This document shows positions 1 through 6,895 of a stretch of 26,115 bases of DNA, one piece after another. The notes beneath the pieces were generated by a model. The model worked only from the letters and a program-made list of their open reading frames with translations, was not told where the DNA came from and did no database searches. The position numbers were made by a program, and so were the translations under genes. Each line of letters begins with the position of its first letter. Positions within the stretch are counted from its first letter, which is position 1. Source of the DNA: Candidatus Woesearchaeota archaeon (GTDB lineage Archaea; Nanobdellota; Nanobdellia; Woesearchaeales; WJKL01); NCBI GenBank assembly GCA_019322535.1, contig JAHWIM010000070.1, positions 1 to 26,115 on the forward strand. The letters run 5' to 3'.

Positions 1-1
1 T

Positions 2-682
2 AGAACAGAGCAGATGGATCCATGGAATATTGATATTGGTTTAATTGCAGAAAGATTTCTTGAAATGTTAGGAACATTAAAAGAGATGGATTTTAGAGTT
101 CCAGGAAAAATAATTCTTGCTGCAGCAGTTATGCTTAAAATAAAATCAAATAGGCTGTTAGGAGCAGACCTTGCTTATTTTGATGGACTGTTCAAAGAAC
201 AAGAAGAAGAGCAAGGACTTTTAGATGAAATTCAAACAGAAGAACAAGAAGAAGATCTCTCTGGTGTAAAATTAATTCCAAAAACACCTCAGCCAAGAAA
301 AAGAAAAGTTTCTATTTTTGATCTTGTTGATGCACTTCAACAGGCAATTGAAGTAAAAAAAAGAAGAGTTATGAGAGACATTCCAGCAGTTGAAGTAGAG
401 ATCCCAAAAAAGAAAGTAGAAATTTCCCAAATAATAAAAGATACTTATGGAAGAATAAAATTTATCTTTACAAAGGACAAATACAAAAAACTAACATTTT
501 CACAGCTTATCCCTTCTGAAAGCAAACAAGATAAAGTTTATACTTTTATTCCTCTTCTCCATCTTACTCATCAAAGAAAGATTGATATGCTTCAGTATCA
601 GCATTTTGGAGAAATTGAAATAGAACTTCTTAAACAACAAACAGCAAAACAATTAGAGAAAGAATTACCAGAATCTTCTTGA
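2..682 (+). CDS. scpA: Segregation and condensation protein A (ScpA), 5' end cut by the window
   Basis: ScpA is the kleisin that bridges the Smc ATPase heads in the chromosome condensation complex. The visible part carries the family's N-terminal signature MDPWNIDI, then a helical segment (FRVPGKIILAAAVMLKIKS), an acidic linker, and a C-terminal winged-helix-like region (FSQLIPSES, then FIPLLHLTHQRKIDMLQ). The first ATG is at 14, but the frame is open to the window edge, and upstream residues TEQ before MDPWNIDI match how ScpA proteins usually run. The true start therefore probably lies outside the window. The gene ends 44 bases before the next ORF, which has its own TATA box. Smc is expected upstream but cannot be seen. 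Confidence 0.88.
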   Translation, partial: RTEQMDPWNIDIGLIAERFLEMLGTLKEMDFRVPGKIILAAAVMLKIKSNRLLGADLAYFDGLFKEQEEEQGLLDEIQTEEQEEDLSGVKLIPKTPQPRKRKVSIFDLVDALQQAIEVKKRRVMRDIPAVEVEIPKKKVEISQIIKDTYGRIKFIFTKDKYKKLTFSQLIPSESKQDKVYTFIPLLHLTHQRKIDMLQYQHFGEIEIELLKQQTAKQLEKELPESS

Positions 683-695
683 GTTTTTCAAAACC

Positions 696-708
696 TTTTT
701 AAATTATA
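696..708 (+). promoter_or_regulatory. TATA-box promoter for the 57-aa ORF / prefoldin / ftsY run
   Basis: TTTTTAAATTATA lies about 25 bases before the ATG at 727, the archaeal TATA-to-start distance expected for a leaderless transcript. There is no Shine-Dalgarno before that ATG. It probably drives the run from 727 to 3160. Confidence 0.55.
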
Positions 709-726
709 GGTAATATCTCCATAAAC

Positions 727-900
727 ATGAAAATCGAATTATCAAAAGAGGAAAAAGAACTCATAAAAGCCCTTCTAAAGCAAGAGCTTAAGAGGTTTGA
801 AAAAAAGGAAACTGAAATCTTGACAGAAAATCCTCCTCTCTTAGCAATAGAAGAAAAATATGATGAGTTTTTGAAAAAAGTATTAAAGAAATTAAAATAA
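727..900 (+). CDS. Small charged helical protein, 57 aa, unknown function
   Basis: ATG at 727 opens a 57-residue frame ending TAA at 898-900. It begins MKIELSKEEKELIKALLKQE and is dominated by Lys, Glu and Leu with a short Asn-Pro-Pro turn near residue 35, so it is probably a helical hairpin. The start sits about 25 bases from a good TATA box and the stop is one base before the prefoldin ATG, which argues for a real, co-transcribed gene. In other archaea ribosomal protein LX often precedes prefoldin alpha, but this sequence does not resemble LX. No family recognised. Confidence 0.6.
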   Translation: MKIELSKEEKELIKALLKQELKRFEKKETEILTENPPLLAIEEKYDEFLKKVLKKLK

Positions 901-901
901 A

Positions 902-1318
902 ATGGCAGACGAAGAAAAACAAAAAGAATTGCAGCAAAAGTATATGGAATTCCAAATGCTTGACCAGCAGATTAAGCAGATGCAAAAACAACTGCAAATG
1001 ATAGAGATGCAAACACAAGAACTAAATAATACGCAAGAAGCCATAGATGAATTAAGTAAAACAAAAGAAGGAACAGAATTCCTAGCTCCAATCGCATCAG
1101 GGATATTTGTAAAAGGCAAATTAGAAGAAAACAAAGACCTCATAGTTAATGTTGGCTCAAATGTTACAGTAAGCAAATCTAAAGAACAAATAAAAGATAT
1201 GCTCAAAACTCAACTTAAGGAATTGCAAACAGTTCAGGAAAACACAAAAATTCAATTTCAAGCATTAACAGAAAAAGCTGCAACATTAGAAAAAGAACTC
1301 CAAACTTTAATTGAGTAA
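902..1318 (+). CDS. pfdA: Prefoldin alpha subunit
   Basis: Prefoldin is the hexameric (two alpha, four beta) cytosolic chaperone that holds unfolded proteins and passes them to the thermosome. This 138-residue protein has the alpha-subunit plan: N-terminal coiled coil (about residues 1-58, Gln/Lys-rich), a beta-hairpin region (EFLAPIASGIFVKGK, then DLIVNVGSNVTVSKSKEQ) around residues 59-95, and a C-terminal coiled coil to residue 138. The alpha assignment rests on the longer hairpin segment and on the position directly before ftsY, a pairing common in archaea. It starts one base after the preceding stop. Confidence 0.9.
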   Translation: MADEEKQKELQQKYMEFQMLDQQIKQMQKQLQMIEMQTQELNNTQEAIDELSKTKEGTEFLAPIASGIFVKGKLEENKDLIVNVGSNVTVSKSKEQIKDMLKTQLKELQTVQENTKIQFQALTEKAATLEKELQTLIE

Positions 1319-1319
1319 G

Positions 1320-2705
1320 ATGTTTAAGTTTCTAAAAGATAAGCTAAAGAAAGCTGTTTCTCAATTTTCTAAGAAAATTGAAGAAGAAGGCAAAGAAGAA
1401 GTAAAAGAAGTAGAAGTAAAACCAGAGAAAAAAGGTTTTTTTACAAAAGTCAAAGAAAAGTTTGCTAAAAAGGAAGAAGTAAAACCTAAAGAAGAAAAGA
1501 AAGTTGAGAAAAAGCCAGAAGTAAAGAAAGAAAAACCCAAGCCAAAACCAGAGATAGAGAAAAAAGAAGCAGTTAAAGAAGAGAAACCAGAAGCTGCTCC
1601 GGCTGCATTAGAGAAAGAAGAGGAATTAGCCGGTAAAGAAGTTGTTGTTGAAAAAAAGGAAGAAATTATTGAAGAAAAACCAGAGATTAAAGAACCAGAG
1701 ATCAGGCCAGAAATTAAAAAAGAGATTGAAGAAGAATTAAAAGCTGAAGAAAAACCTGTAGAAGAAATCAAACCAGAACCAGTTGTAAAAGAAGAACCTA
1801 AACCAGTAGTAGAAGAACCAGAAGAGAAAAAAGGATTTTTTGCTAAAATAAAAGAAAAAATAGTCACAAAAAAGATTTCTGAAAAACAATTTGAAGATAT
1901 GTTCTGGAATTTAGAAATAATTCTTCTTGAAAATAATGTTGCAGTTGAAGTTATTGAAAAAATAAAACAAGACCTAAAACAAATTTTAGTTGATAAACCA
2001 TTGCCAAGAACAAAAATCACTCAGCAAATATTAGATTCATTAAAAAATACAATTGAAGGTTTATTCAAAGTAGAAAAAATAGATTTAATCCAAAAGACAA
2101 AAGAGAAAAAACCATTAGTAATATGCTTTGTTGGAATAAATGGTTCCGGAAAAACAACAACAGTAGCAAAGATGGTAAAATTATTCCAGAATAATGGTTT
2201 ATCCTGTGTTATTGCTGCTTCAGATACATTCAGAGCAGCTGCAATAGACCAATTGCAAAAACATGCAGATAATCTTGGAATTAAGCTAATAAAACATGAC
2301 TATGGCTCAGATGCAGCAGCAGTTGCATTTGATGCAATTAAGCATGCACAATCAAAAAATATCGATGTAGTTCTTATCGACACAGCAGGAAGAATTCATT
2401 CAAACATTAACTTGATGGATGAAATGAAAAAAATAATCAGAGTCGCAAAGCCTGACTTAAAAATATTTGTTGGAGAAAGCATAACAGGAAATGACTGCAC
2501 AGAACAGGCAAAAAAATTCAATGAAACAATTGGCATTGATGGTATTGTTCTTTCAAAAGCAGACATTGATGAAAAAGGAGGAGCAGCAATCTCAGTAAGC
2601 CATATAACAGGAAAACCAATTCTCTATTTAGGAACAGGCCAGACTTATGAAGACTTAAAAGAATTTGATCCAGAAATAATTCTTAAGAGTTTAGATTTAA
2701 AATGA
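1320..2705 (+). CDS. ftsY: Signal recognition particle receptor FtsY
   Basis: FtsY is the membrane-associated SRP receptor GTPase that pairs with Ffh/SRP54 to deliver ribosomes to the Sec translocon. From the ATG at 1320 it is 461 aa. An in-frame TTG at 1311 would add three residues inside the prefoldin gene and is less likely. Residues 1-170 are an unusually long Lys/Glu/Pro-rich acidic region, then the helical N domain, then the G domain: GINGSGKTT (272-280), DTFRAAAIDQL (302-312), DTAGR (354-358), LSKAD (411-415) and a closing GTGQ (438-441). The segment normally DALTGND is ESITGND here. The motif KGFF-K-KEK occurs twice (about 38-47 and 171-180), besides the N-terminal amphipathic helix MFKFLKDKLKK. 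The TGA overlaps the next ATG. Confidence 0.95.
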   Translation: MFKFLKDKLKKAVSQFSKKIEEEGKEEVKEVEVKPEKKGFFTKVKEKFAKKEEVKPKEEKKVEKKPEVKKEKPKPKPEIEKKEAVKEEKPEAAPAALEKEEELAGKEVVVEKKEEIIEEKPEIKEPEIRPEIKKEIEEELKAEEKPVEEIKPEPVVKEEPKPVVEEPEEKKGFFAKIKEKIVTKKISEKQFEDMFWNLEIILLENNVAVEVIEKIKQDLKQILVDKPLPRTKITQQILDSLKNTIEGLFKVEKIDLIQKTKEKKPLVICFVGINGSGKTTTVAKMVKLFQNNGLSCVIAASDTFRAAAIDQLQKHADNLGIKLIKHDYGSDAAAVAFDAIKHAQSKNIDVVLIDTAGRIHSNINLMDEMKKIIRVAKPDLKIFVGESITGNDCTEQAKKFNETIGIDGIVLSKADIDEKGGAAISVSHITGKPILYLGTGQTYEDLKEFDPEIILKSLDLK

Positions 2706-3160
2706 CAACAGATTTAGTTGTAGCAGGTTTTTTAATCCATAATAATAAAGTTCTTTTAATACATCATAAAAAATTAGATGTATGGCTTCCTTGCGGCGGC
2801 CATATTGATAAAGGAGAAACTCCTGACAATGCTTTGAAGAGAGAATTCAAAGAAGAATTAAATTTAGATATTAGAATCTTAAACAGAAATAATATTCCAA
2901 TGGATGGCAACATTATAAAGCAGCTTGCTGTTCCATTTTATGTAAATGTACATCAGATAAGCAAGACAGAAGACCACGATCACTGCTGTTTATATTATTT
3001 ATGCCAACCAAAAAACCCAGAAAAAATAATTGCAAATAAAGATGAACTTAAAGATTTTGCCTGGGTTTCTATCGAAGAACTAAATCAAGACCATATTCCT
3101 GCAGATGTCAGAAACATAGCAAAAAAAGCTTTTGAACTGTTTAATTCTCTAAACAAATAA
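2702..3160 (+). CDS. Nudix hydrolase (MutT-like)
   Basis: Nudix enzymes cleave nucleoside diphosphates linked to another moiety. The 152-aa protein carries a complete Nudix box, GGHIDKGETPDNALKREFKE followed by ELNL (about residues 34-57), matching GX5EX7REUXEEXGU except at the final Gly. The residue before the box region (LLIHHKKLDVWLPCGGH) fits the usual fold. Substrate cannot be read from sequence; it may clean damaged nucleotides or act on NDP-sugars. The ATG overlaps the ftsY stop (ATGA), so it is translationally coupled and probably last in the operon. Confidence 0.88.
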   Translation: MTTDLVVAGFLIHNNKVLLIHHKKLDVWLPCGGHIDKGETPDNALKREFKEELNLDIRILNRNNIPMDGNIIKQLAVPFYVNVHQISKTEDHDHCCLYYLCQPKNPEKIIANKDELKDFAWVSIEELNQDHIPADVRNIAKKAFELFNSLNK

Positions 3161-3173
3161 ATCTTAATCGAAA

Positions 3174-3184
3174 GCTTTTTATAT
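3174..3184 (+). promoter_or_regulatory. TATA-box promoter for the membrane protein pair
   Basis: The T-rich element CTTTTTATATC is centred about 29 bases before the ATG at 3209, consistent with a leaderless or nearly leaderless transcript. Confidence 0.45.
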
Positions 3185-3208
3185 CCCATAATCAAGTTTA
3201 AATAAAAA

Positions 3209-3523
3209 ATGGGGGAAAGAATAACAGGAAAAGATAAATTCTTTGCATTATTATCTTATTTATCACCTTTTCCATTCTTAATAATTCCTTTCTTTGTAAT
3301 ACCTTTAATCTTTAAAAGAAAAAACAAGTGGATTTTAAGGCATGCAAAACAAGGCACAGTCATGTTCTTGCTCCTGCTAGTGTTAGGATGGATTCCTTTG
3401 CTTGGATGGATACTTGTATCAGTGTTTTTTATTTTCTGGATATTAGAATTGGTATCAGTAGCAAAAGGAAAATTCTTTAAAATGCCGATAGCAGGAACAA
3501 TATCTGATAAATTAAAAATATAG
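3209..3523 (+). CDS. Small membrane protein, DUF4870-like
   Basis: A 104-aa protein with two or three hydrophobic helices: about residues 13-34 (FALLSYLSPFPFLIIPFFVI) and about 50-80 (VMFLLLLVLGWIPLLGWILV then a Phe/Ile-rich stretch). The loop WILRHAKQGTVMF matches the position of the 'FHIRQAL' loop in its downstream neighbour, so the two are paralogues. Such proteins resemble the DUF4870/TMEM-like family, whose function is not known. It ends one base into the Shine-Dalgarno of the next gene. Confidence 0.65.
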   Translation: MGERITGKDKFFALLSYLSPFPFLIIPFFVIPLIFKRKNKWILRHAKQGTVMFLLLLVLGWIPLLGWILVSVFFIFWILELVSVAKGKFFKMPIAGTISDKLKI

Positions 3524-3528
3524 GAGGT
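3522..3528 (+). promoter_or_regulatory. Strong Shine-Dalgarno for the second membrane protein
   Basis: AGGAGGT lies 6 bases before the ATG at 3535 and overlaps the upstream stop codon (TAG at 3521-3523). This fixes the start and shows that internal genes here use Shine-Dalgarno signals while first genes look leaderless. Confidence 0.8.
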
Positions 3529-3534
3529 AAAAAA

Positions 3535-3834
3535 ATGGCAAAAGATCAGTCAAAACTGGTTGCAATATTAAGTTACATAACTTTGATAGGATGGATAATA
3601 GCACTCATCCTAAATATGAGCAAAAAAACAGAATTAGGAAGCTTCCATATAAGACAAGCATTATTGCTTATAATAGCAAACATTGTTTTATGGTGGATAC
3701 CTGTAATAGGATGGATACTGCAAATAGTAGTGTTAATATTCTGGATAATGGGCTTAGTTTATGCTATCCAAGGACAAATGAAAGAAGTTCCAGTAATTGG
3801 ATCATATGCCCAAAAATGGTTTAAAGGATTATAA
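3535..3834 (+). CDS. Small membrane protein, DUF4870-like
   Basis: A 99-aa protein with helices near residues 7-27 (LVAILSYITLIGWIIALILN) and 44-77 (a Trp/Ile/Val-rich double span, with VLWWIPVIGWIL). The conserved polar loop FHIRQALLLI between them is the clearest family feature, typical of DUF4870-type proteins. It is the second of a tandem paralogous pair with the gene at 3209. Its TAA overlaps the stop of the convergent helicase fragment by six bases. Function unknown; localisation to the cytoplasmic membrane is inferred. Confidence 0.72.
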   Translation: MAKDQSKLVAILSYITLIGWIIALILNMSKKTELGSFHIRQALLLIIANIVLWWIPVIGWILQIVVLIFWIMGLVYAIQGQMKEVPVIGSYAQKWFKGL

Positions 3835-4521
3835 ATCCTTTATTTTTCTTTTTTTTATTTCTTCAAACTCTATTTCTCCTTTGAAATAAATCCCTTTTTT
3901 TAACTCTACAGGTCTCCAATTGTCAATAACTAATTTAGCTTTTAACCATTCAGATAATTCTTCTGGATTACCTATTGTTGCAGAAAGAGCAATTATCTGA
4001 ACTTTTTCAAGCAATTCGCTTAACATTGTTATCAAGATTTCTAGTGTTGGCCCTCTTCCAGGATCATTCATCAAATGAACTTCATCAACTACAACAGTTG
4101 CTACTTTTATAAGCCAAGGAGCATGATGCCTTATTAATGAATCAAGTTTTTCAGCAGTACAAACAATTAAATCATAACCTTCTAAATAAGGATCAGCACT
4201 GTCTAAATCTCCAATTGATAATGCAACTCTTAAATATCTTCCATATCTTTTTTGAAAATCCTTGAATTTCTCGTTTGCTAATGCCTTTAATGGAACAATG
4301 TAAATTGTCTTTCCAATGTTTTCCATAATAGATTTAACTCCAGCAAGTTCTGCAATCAGAGTTTTACCAGAAGCAGTTGGAGTGCAGACAAGCAAATTCT
4401 TTCTTTCAAGCAAACCAGCATTTACTGCTTTTTCCTGGCAAGGCCTTAACTCATCAATATCAGGCAGTAAAGTATTGTAAAGATGTTTAGGAATTTGTCT
4501 TCTGATATTATCTAGTTTCAT
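3829..4521 (-). CDS. Hel308/Ski2-like DNA helicase, first RecA domain only
   Basis: The 230-aa product matches the N-terminal third of Hel308-type helicases, which act at stalled replication forks. It has LRPCQEKAV (Q-like motif), Walker A TPTASGKT (47-54), PLKALANEK (motif Ia, 77-85), the DEVH box (146-149) and SATIGNPEEL (motif III, 180-189), then the linker NWRPVELKKG. The family is usually about 700 aa with a second RecA domain, winged helix and ratchet domain; all are missing. No continuation is visible: the next DNA is occupied by the opposite-strand membrane protein gene, whose stop overlaps this one. It could be a decayed remnant, one half of a split helicase, or a stand-alone ATPase domain. 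A TATA-like TTTTAAAAAC lies about 25 bases before its ATG. Confidence 0.8.
   Translation of the reverse strand: MKLDNIRRQIPKHLYNTLLPDIDELRPCQEKAVNAGLLERKNLLVCTPTASGKTLIAELAGVKSIMENIGKTIYIVPLKALANEKFKDFQKRYGRYLRVALSIGDLDSADPYLEGYDLIVCTAEKLDSLIRHHAPWLIKVATVVVDEVHLMNDPGRGPTLEILITMLSELLEKVQIIALSATIGNPEELSEWLKAKLVIDNWRPVELKKGIYFKGEIEFEEIKKRKIKDL
3838..3860 (+). terminator. T-rich terminator for the membrane protein pair
   Basis: Immediately after the TAA at 3834 the + strand runs into T5 and T8 blocks interrupted by A or C, the usual form of an archaeal intrinsic terminator. It lies inside the 3' end of the convergent helicase gene. Confidence 0.5.
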
Positions 4522-4553
4522 AATTTAGAAAAAAATCAATTGTTTTTAAAAAT

Positions 4554-4796
4554 TTATTGTAATACTGCTTCTAATTCTATTAGCTTTTCATAAACATTGC
4601 ATACATATTCTACATCTCCAATCATATAACTACCTACTTTATTACAGTTTGCACATTTCTCTTCACGCCCATCAGGGTAAGTAGTGTAGAAAGGGCATCT
4701 TTTTAGAATTCTTGTTTCTTCTGTTGATTTTGTTGATCCAGTTACATCATCTAAACTTATTTCTTTTAATTTAGTGCCATCTCTGGTTACTAACAC
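4554..4796 (-). CDS. Small four-cysteine protein, unknown function
   Basis: An 80-aa frame starts at GTG 4796, three bases after the mutase-homologue stop. A strong Shine-Dalgarno (GAAGGTGA, about 4800-4807) inside the end of the upstream gene selects this GTG. Cysteines at 34, 48, 51 and 66 (C-x13-C-x2-C-x14-C) could bind one metal ion, with CPFYTTYPDGREEKCANC as the core. The N-terminal 30 residues are polar. No family recognised. It is the last gene of the run that begins with the AbrB-like regulator. Confidence 0.7.
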   Translation of the reverse strand: MLVTRDGTKLKEISLDDVTGSTKSTEETRILKRCPFYTTYPDGREEKCANCNKVGSYMIGDVEYVCNVYEKLIELEAVLQ

Positions 4797-4799
4797 TTT

Positions 4800-6311
4800 T
4801 CACCTTCTTATCAAACTCTCTCCAGTCATCTCTTCTGGCTGGTCAAGCTCTAAAATATCAATAACTGTAGGAGCAATGTCTGCTAGAATACCTCCTTTAT
4901 TCAGCTTAACTTCAGCATCACTAATAATAAACAGAACATCATTTCTTGAATTTGTTCTTATTGGTTGTTTTGTTTTCCTGTCAATCATCTCTTCAATATT
5001 TCCGTGAGAAGAAGTAACTAAAGAAATACCGCCAACTTCTTTAACAGCTCTAAAAACCCTTCCCATACAATCATCAACTACTTCAACTGCAGTAACAGCA
5101 GCATCTAGCTCTCCAGTATGTCCAACTACATCACAATTAGCAAGATTAACAATTATTATATCATATTGTTCAGCATAAATTGCTTCTAAAGCTTTCTTAG
5201 TAACTTGATAAGCATTCATTCCTGGCCTTAGATGATAAGCAATCTTAGGACTGTCAACACAAATTCTATCTTCTCCTTCAAATGGCATTTCTTTTTCACC
5301 ATTTAAAAAATAACCAACAGCAGAGCATCTTTCTTGTTCAGCAACTCTTAATTGTTTTAATCCAGCTCTGCTTAAAACCTCCCCTAATAAATTTTCAGTA
5401 TAAAGTGATTTAAATGCAACAACAGCATTATTTTCAACACCTTTATAATAATGAGTCATGCAGACAAAATTCACATCAACTTTTTTTCTTCTAAATTTAT
5501 TAAAATCAGGTTCAACAAAAGCTCTTGTTAACTGCCTTGCTCTGTCTTTTCTAAAATTAAAAAAGATTACAGAATCACCATCTTTGATTCCATCAAAATC
5601 CCCAATTATTGTTGGCTTAACTTTATCATCACATTCTCCTTTTTCATAAGCTCTGTCAACAGCTTCTCTAGATGAATCAGCTCTTAAACCAACACCATTA
5701 ACTAAAGCATTATAAGCAAGCTCAGTTCTTTTCCATTTTTCATCTCTGTCCATAGCAAAATATCTTCCAATAACTGTCGCAATTCTGTTGTCTCCTAATC
5801 TAGCTTTTTCTTCTTTTAATGTTGCAATTAACTGCCTTGCACTTTTTGCATCACTATCAATACCATCAGTAAAAATATGTATGTAAACTTTTTCAACACC
5901 ATTATCTTTTGCAAGTTTTAAAAGACCAAGCAGATGATAGATGTGAGAATGTATTCCAGCTTTTTGCAAGCAACCTATTAAATGCAGGCTGCTGCCTCTA
6001 ACTTTACAATTCTCAACAGCATCTAAAAAAGCTTTATTTTGATAAAAACTTTTATCAGCTAATGCATTATTTATTCTAAAAAAAGAACCATAAACAACTC
6101 TTCCTGCTCCTATATTTAAGTGCCCAACTTCTGCATCTCCAGGATCATTTGGAGGCATACCAACAGCAGTTCCTGCGGCTTTTAATGTTGTGCTAGGATA
6201 ATTCTTAATCAACTCATTATAATTAGGAGTATTAGCTAATAAAACAGCATTGCCTTCTTTTCTCTTGCTAATTCCTATTCCATCCATTATCACTAAAACA
6301 ACTGGTTTCAT
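4800..6311 (-). CDS. GpmI-type phosphoglycerate mutase homologue, catalytic residues lost
   Basis: The 503-aa protein aligns along its whole length with bacterial-type cofactor-independent phosphoglycerate mutase (alkaline phosphatase superfamily). These enzymes use two Mn ions and a phosphoserine to interconvert 3- and 2-phosphoglycerate. Retained: D10 in MDGIG, H121 in GIHSH, R183/R189 in GRYFAMDRD, R254/R257 in NFRKDR, D394 and H398 in NCDVVGH, H436. Changed: the catalytic Ser of the usual NSEVGHLN is Ala (DAEVGHLN, A60, codon 6132-6134); the metal Asp of DHGN is Ser (SSHGN, S435); the His of the usual AHTTNP segment is absent (IRTNSRND); DGRD is DGID. The frame is intact, so it is a pseudoenzyme or has a changed chemistry rather than a simple pseudogene. 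It overlaps the upstream dPGM gene by four bases. Confidence 0.9.
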   Translation of the reverse strand: MKPVVLVIMDGIGISKRKEGNAVLLANTPNYNELIKNYPSTTLKAAGTAVGMPPNDPGDAEVGHLNIGAGRVVYGSFFRINNALADKSFYQNKAFLDAVENCKVRGSSLHLIGCLQKAGIHSHIYHLLGLLKLAKDNGVEKVYIHIFTDGIDSDAKSARQLIATLKEEKARLGDNRIATVIGRYFAMDRDEKWKRTELAYNALVNGVGLRADSSREAVDRAYEKGECDDKVKPTIIGDFDGIKDGDSVIFFNFRKDRARQLTRAFVEPDFNKFRRKKVDVNFVCMTHYYKGVENNAVVAFKSLYTENLLGEVLSRAGLKQLRVAEQERCSAVGYFLNGEKEMPFEGEDRICVDSPKIAYHLRPGMNAYQVTKKALEAIYAEQYDIIIVNLANCDVVGHTGELDAAVTAVEVVDDCMGRVFRAVKEVGGISLVTSSHGNIEEMIDRKTKQPIRTNSRNDVLFIISDAEVKLNKGGILADIAPTVIDILELDQPEEMTGESLIRR

Positions 6312-6895
6312 GCTTTTACCTCGATAGTATAATCAAAATAATCATCCCATGGATTTTCAATCTTCATCATTTTTTTAATGCCAAACTTTTCAAAGTATCT
6401 TCTGAAAGGCCTCATTGAATTATTGTGGGCTGAGATAGCAACATTTATTTTTTCTTTTTTCATTTTCTTTATTAGATATTTTAGGAATGACTTTACTCTT
6501 TTTTCAACCATCTTTATGCTTTCTCCGCCAGGAGGAGGAACACCATAACTTCTATGCCATATCTCATATTGTTTTTTACCATATTTTTTGATAATTGTCG
6601 AATGAAGTTTTTTTTGCAACTTACCATAACTTCTTTCAATCATCCTGTCATCTAAAATTTTCTTTTTACATTCTGGATGATATTTTAAAACTTCTTTTAA
6701 TGTATCTTTTGATCTTGAAAGCCTTGTATAAAATGCAACTTGAAATTTTTTATTCTTTAATTTTCTAGCAACTGTTCTAGCCTGCTTCACTCCATCAGGA
6801 GTTAGTTTTGAATCAGTCCATCCAGTAAATTTTTTTTCACCTTTTTCATTAAAAAAACTTTCACCATGCCTGAAAATGTAGATGTGCAGTTTCAT
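6308..6895 (-). CDS. Phosphoglycerate mutase, histidine phosphatase (dPGM/GpmA) type
   Basis: The 195-aa protein belongs to the histidine phosphatase superfamily and most resembles cofactor-dependent phosphoglycerate mutase. Features: RHGES with the phospho-accepting H10, GWTD (25-28), the RSKDTL motif with R61, ERSYGKLQ (87-94, the ERHYGxLQ of true mutases), IWHRSYGVPPPGGES (112-126) and SAHNNSMR with H157. It is shorter than GpmA (about 230-250 aa) because the stretch after PPP is reduced. The mutase-specific motifs suggest it does the 3PG-2PG step. It overlaps MazG upstream and the GpmI homologue downstream by ATGA junctions, and enolase is two genes upstream, so the cluster covers consecutive lower-glycolysis steps. 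Confidence 0.85.
   Translation of the reverse strand: MKLHIYIFRHGESFFNEKGEKKFTGWTDSKLTPDGVKQARTVARKLKNKKFQVAFYTRLSRSKDTLKEVLKYHPECKKKILDDRMIERSYGKLQKKLHSTIIKKYGKKQYEIWHRSYGVPPPGGESIKMVEKRVKSFLKYLIKKMKKEKINVAISAHNNSMRPFRRYFEKFGIKKMMKIENPWDDYFDYTIEVKA

Noticed and set aside
1361..2020. 219-aa open frame on the minus strand opposite ftsY
   Set aside because: Ser/Phe-rich low complexity, the direct reflection of the Lys/Glu-rich FtsY linker; no start signal and no domain.
3200..3830. A hidden frameshifted remainder of the helicase beyond its stop
   Set aside because: That DNA codes for two clear membrane proteins on the + strand, and no helicase motifs IV-VI are visible on the minus strand.
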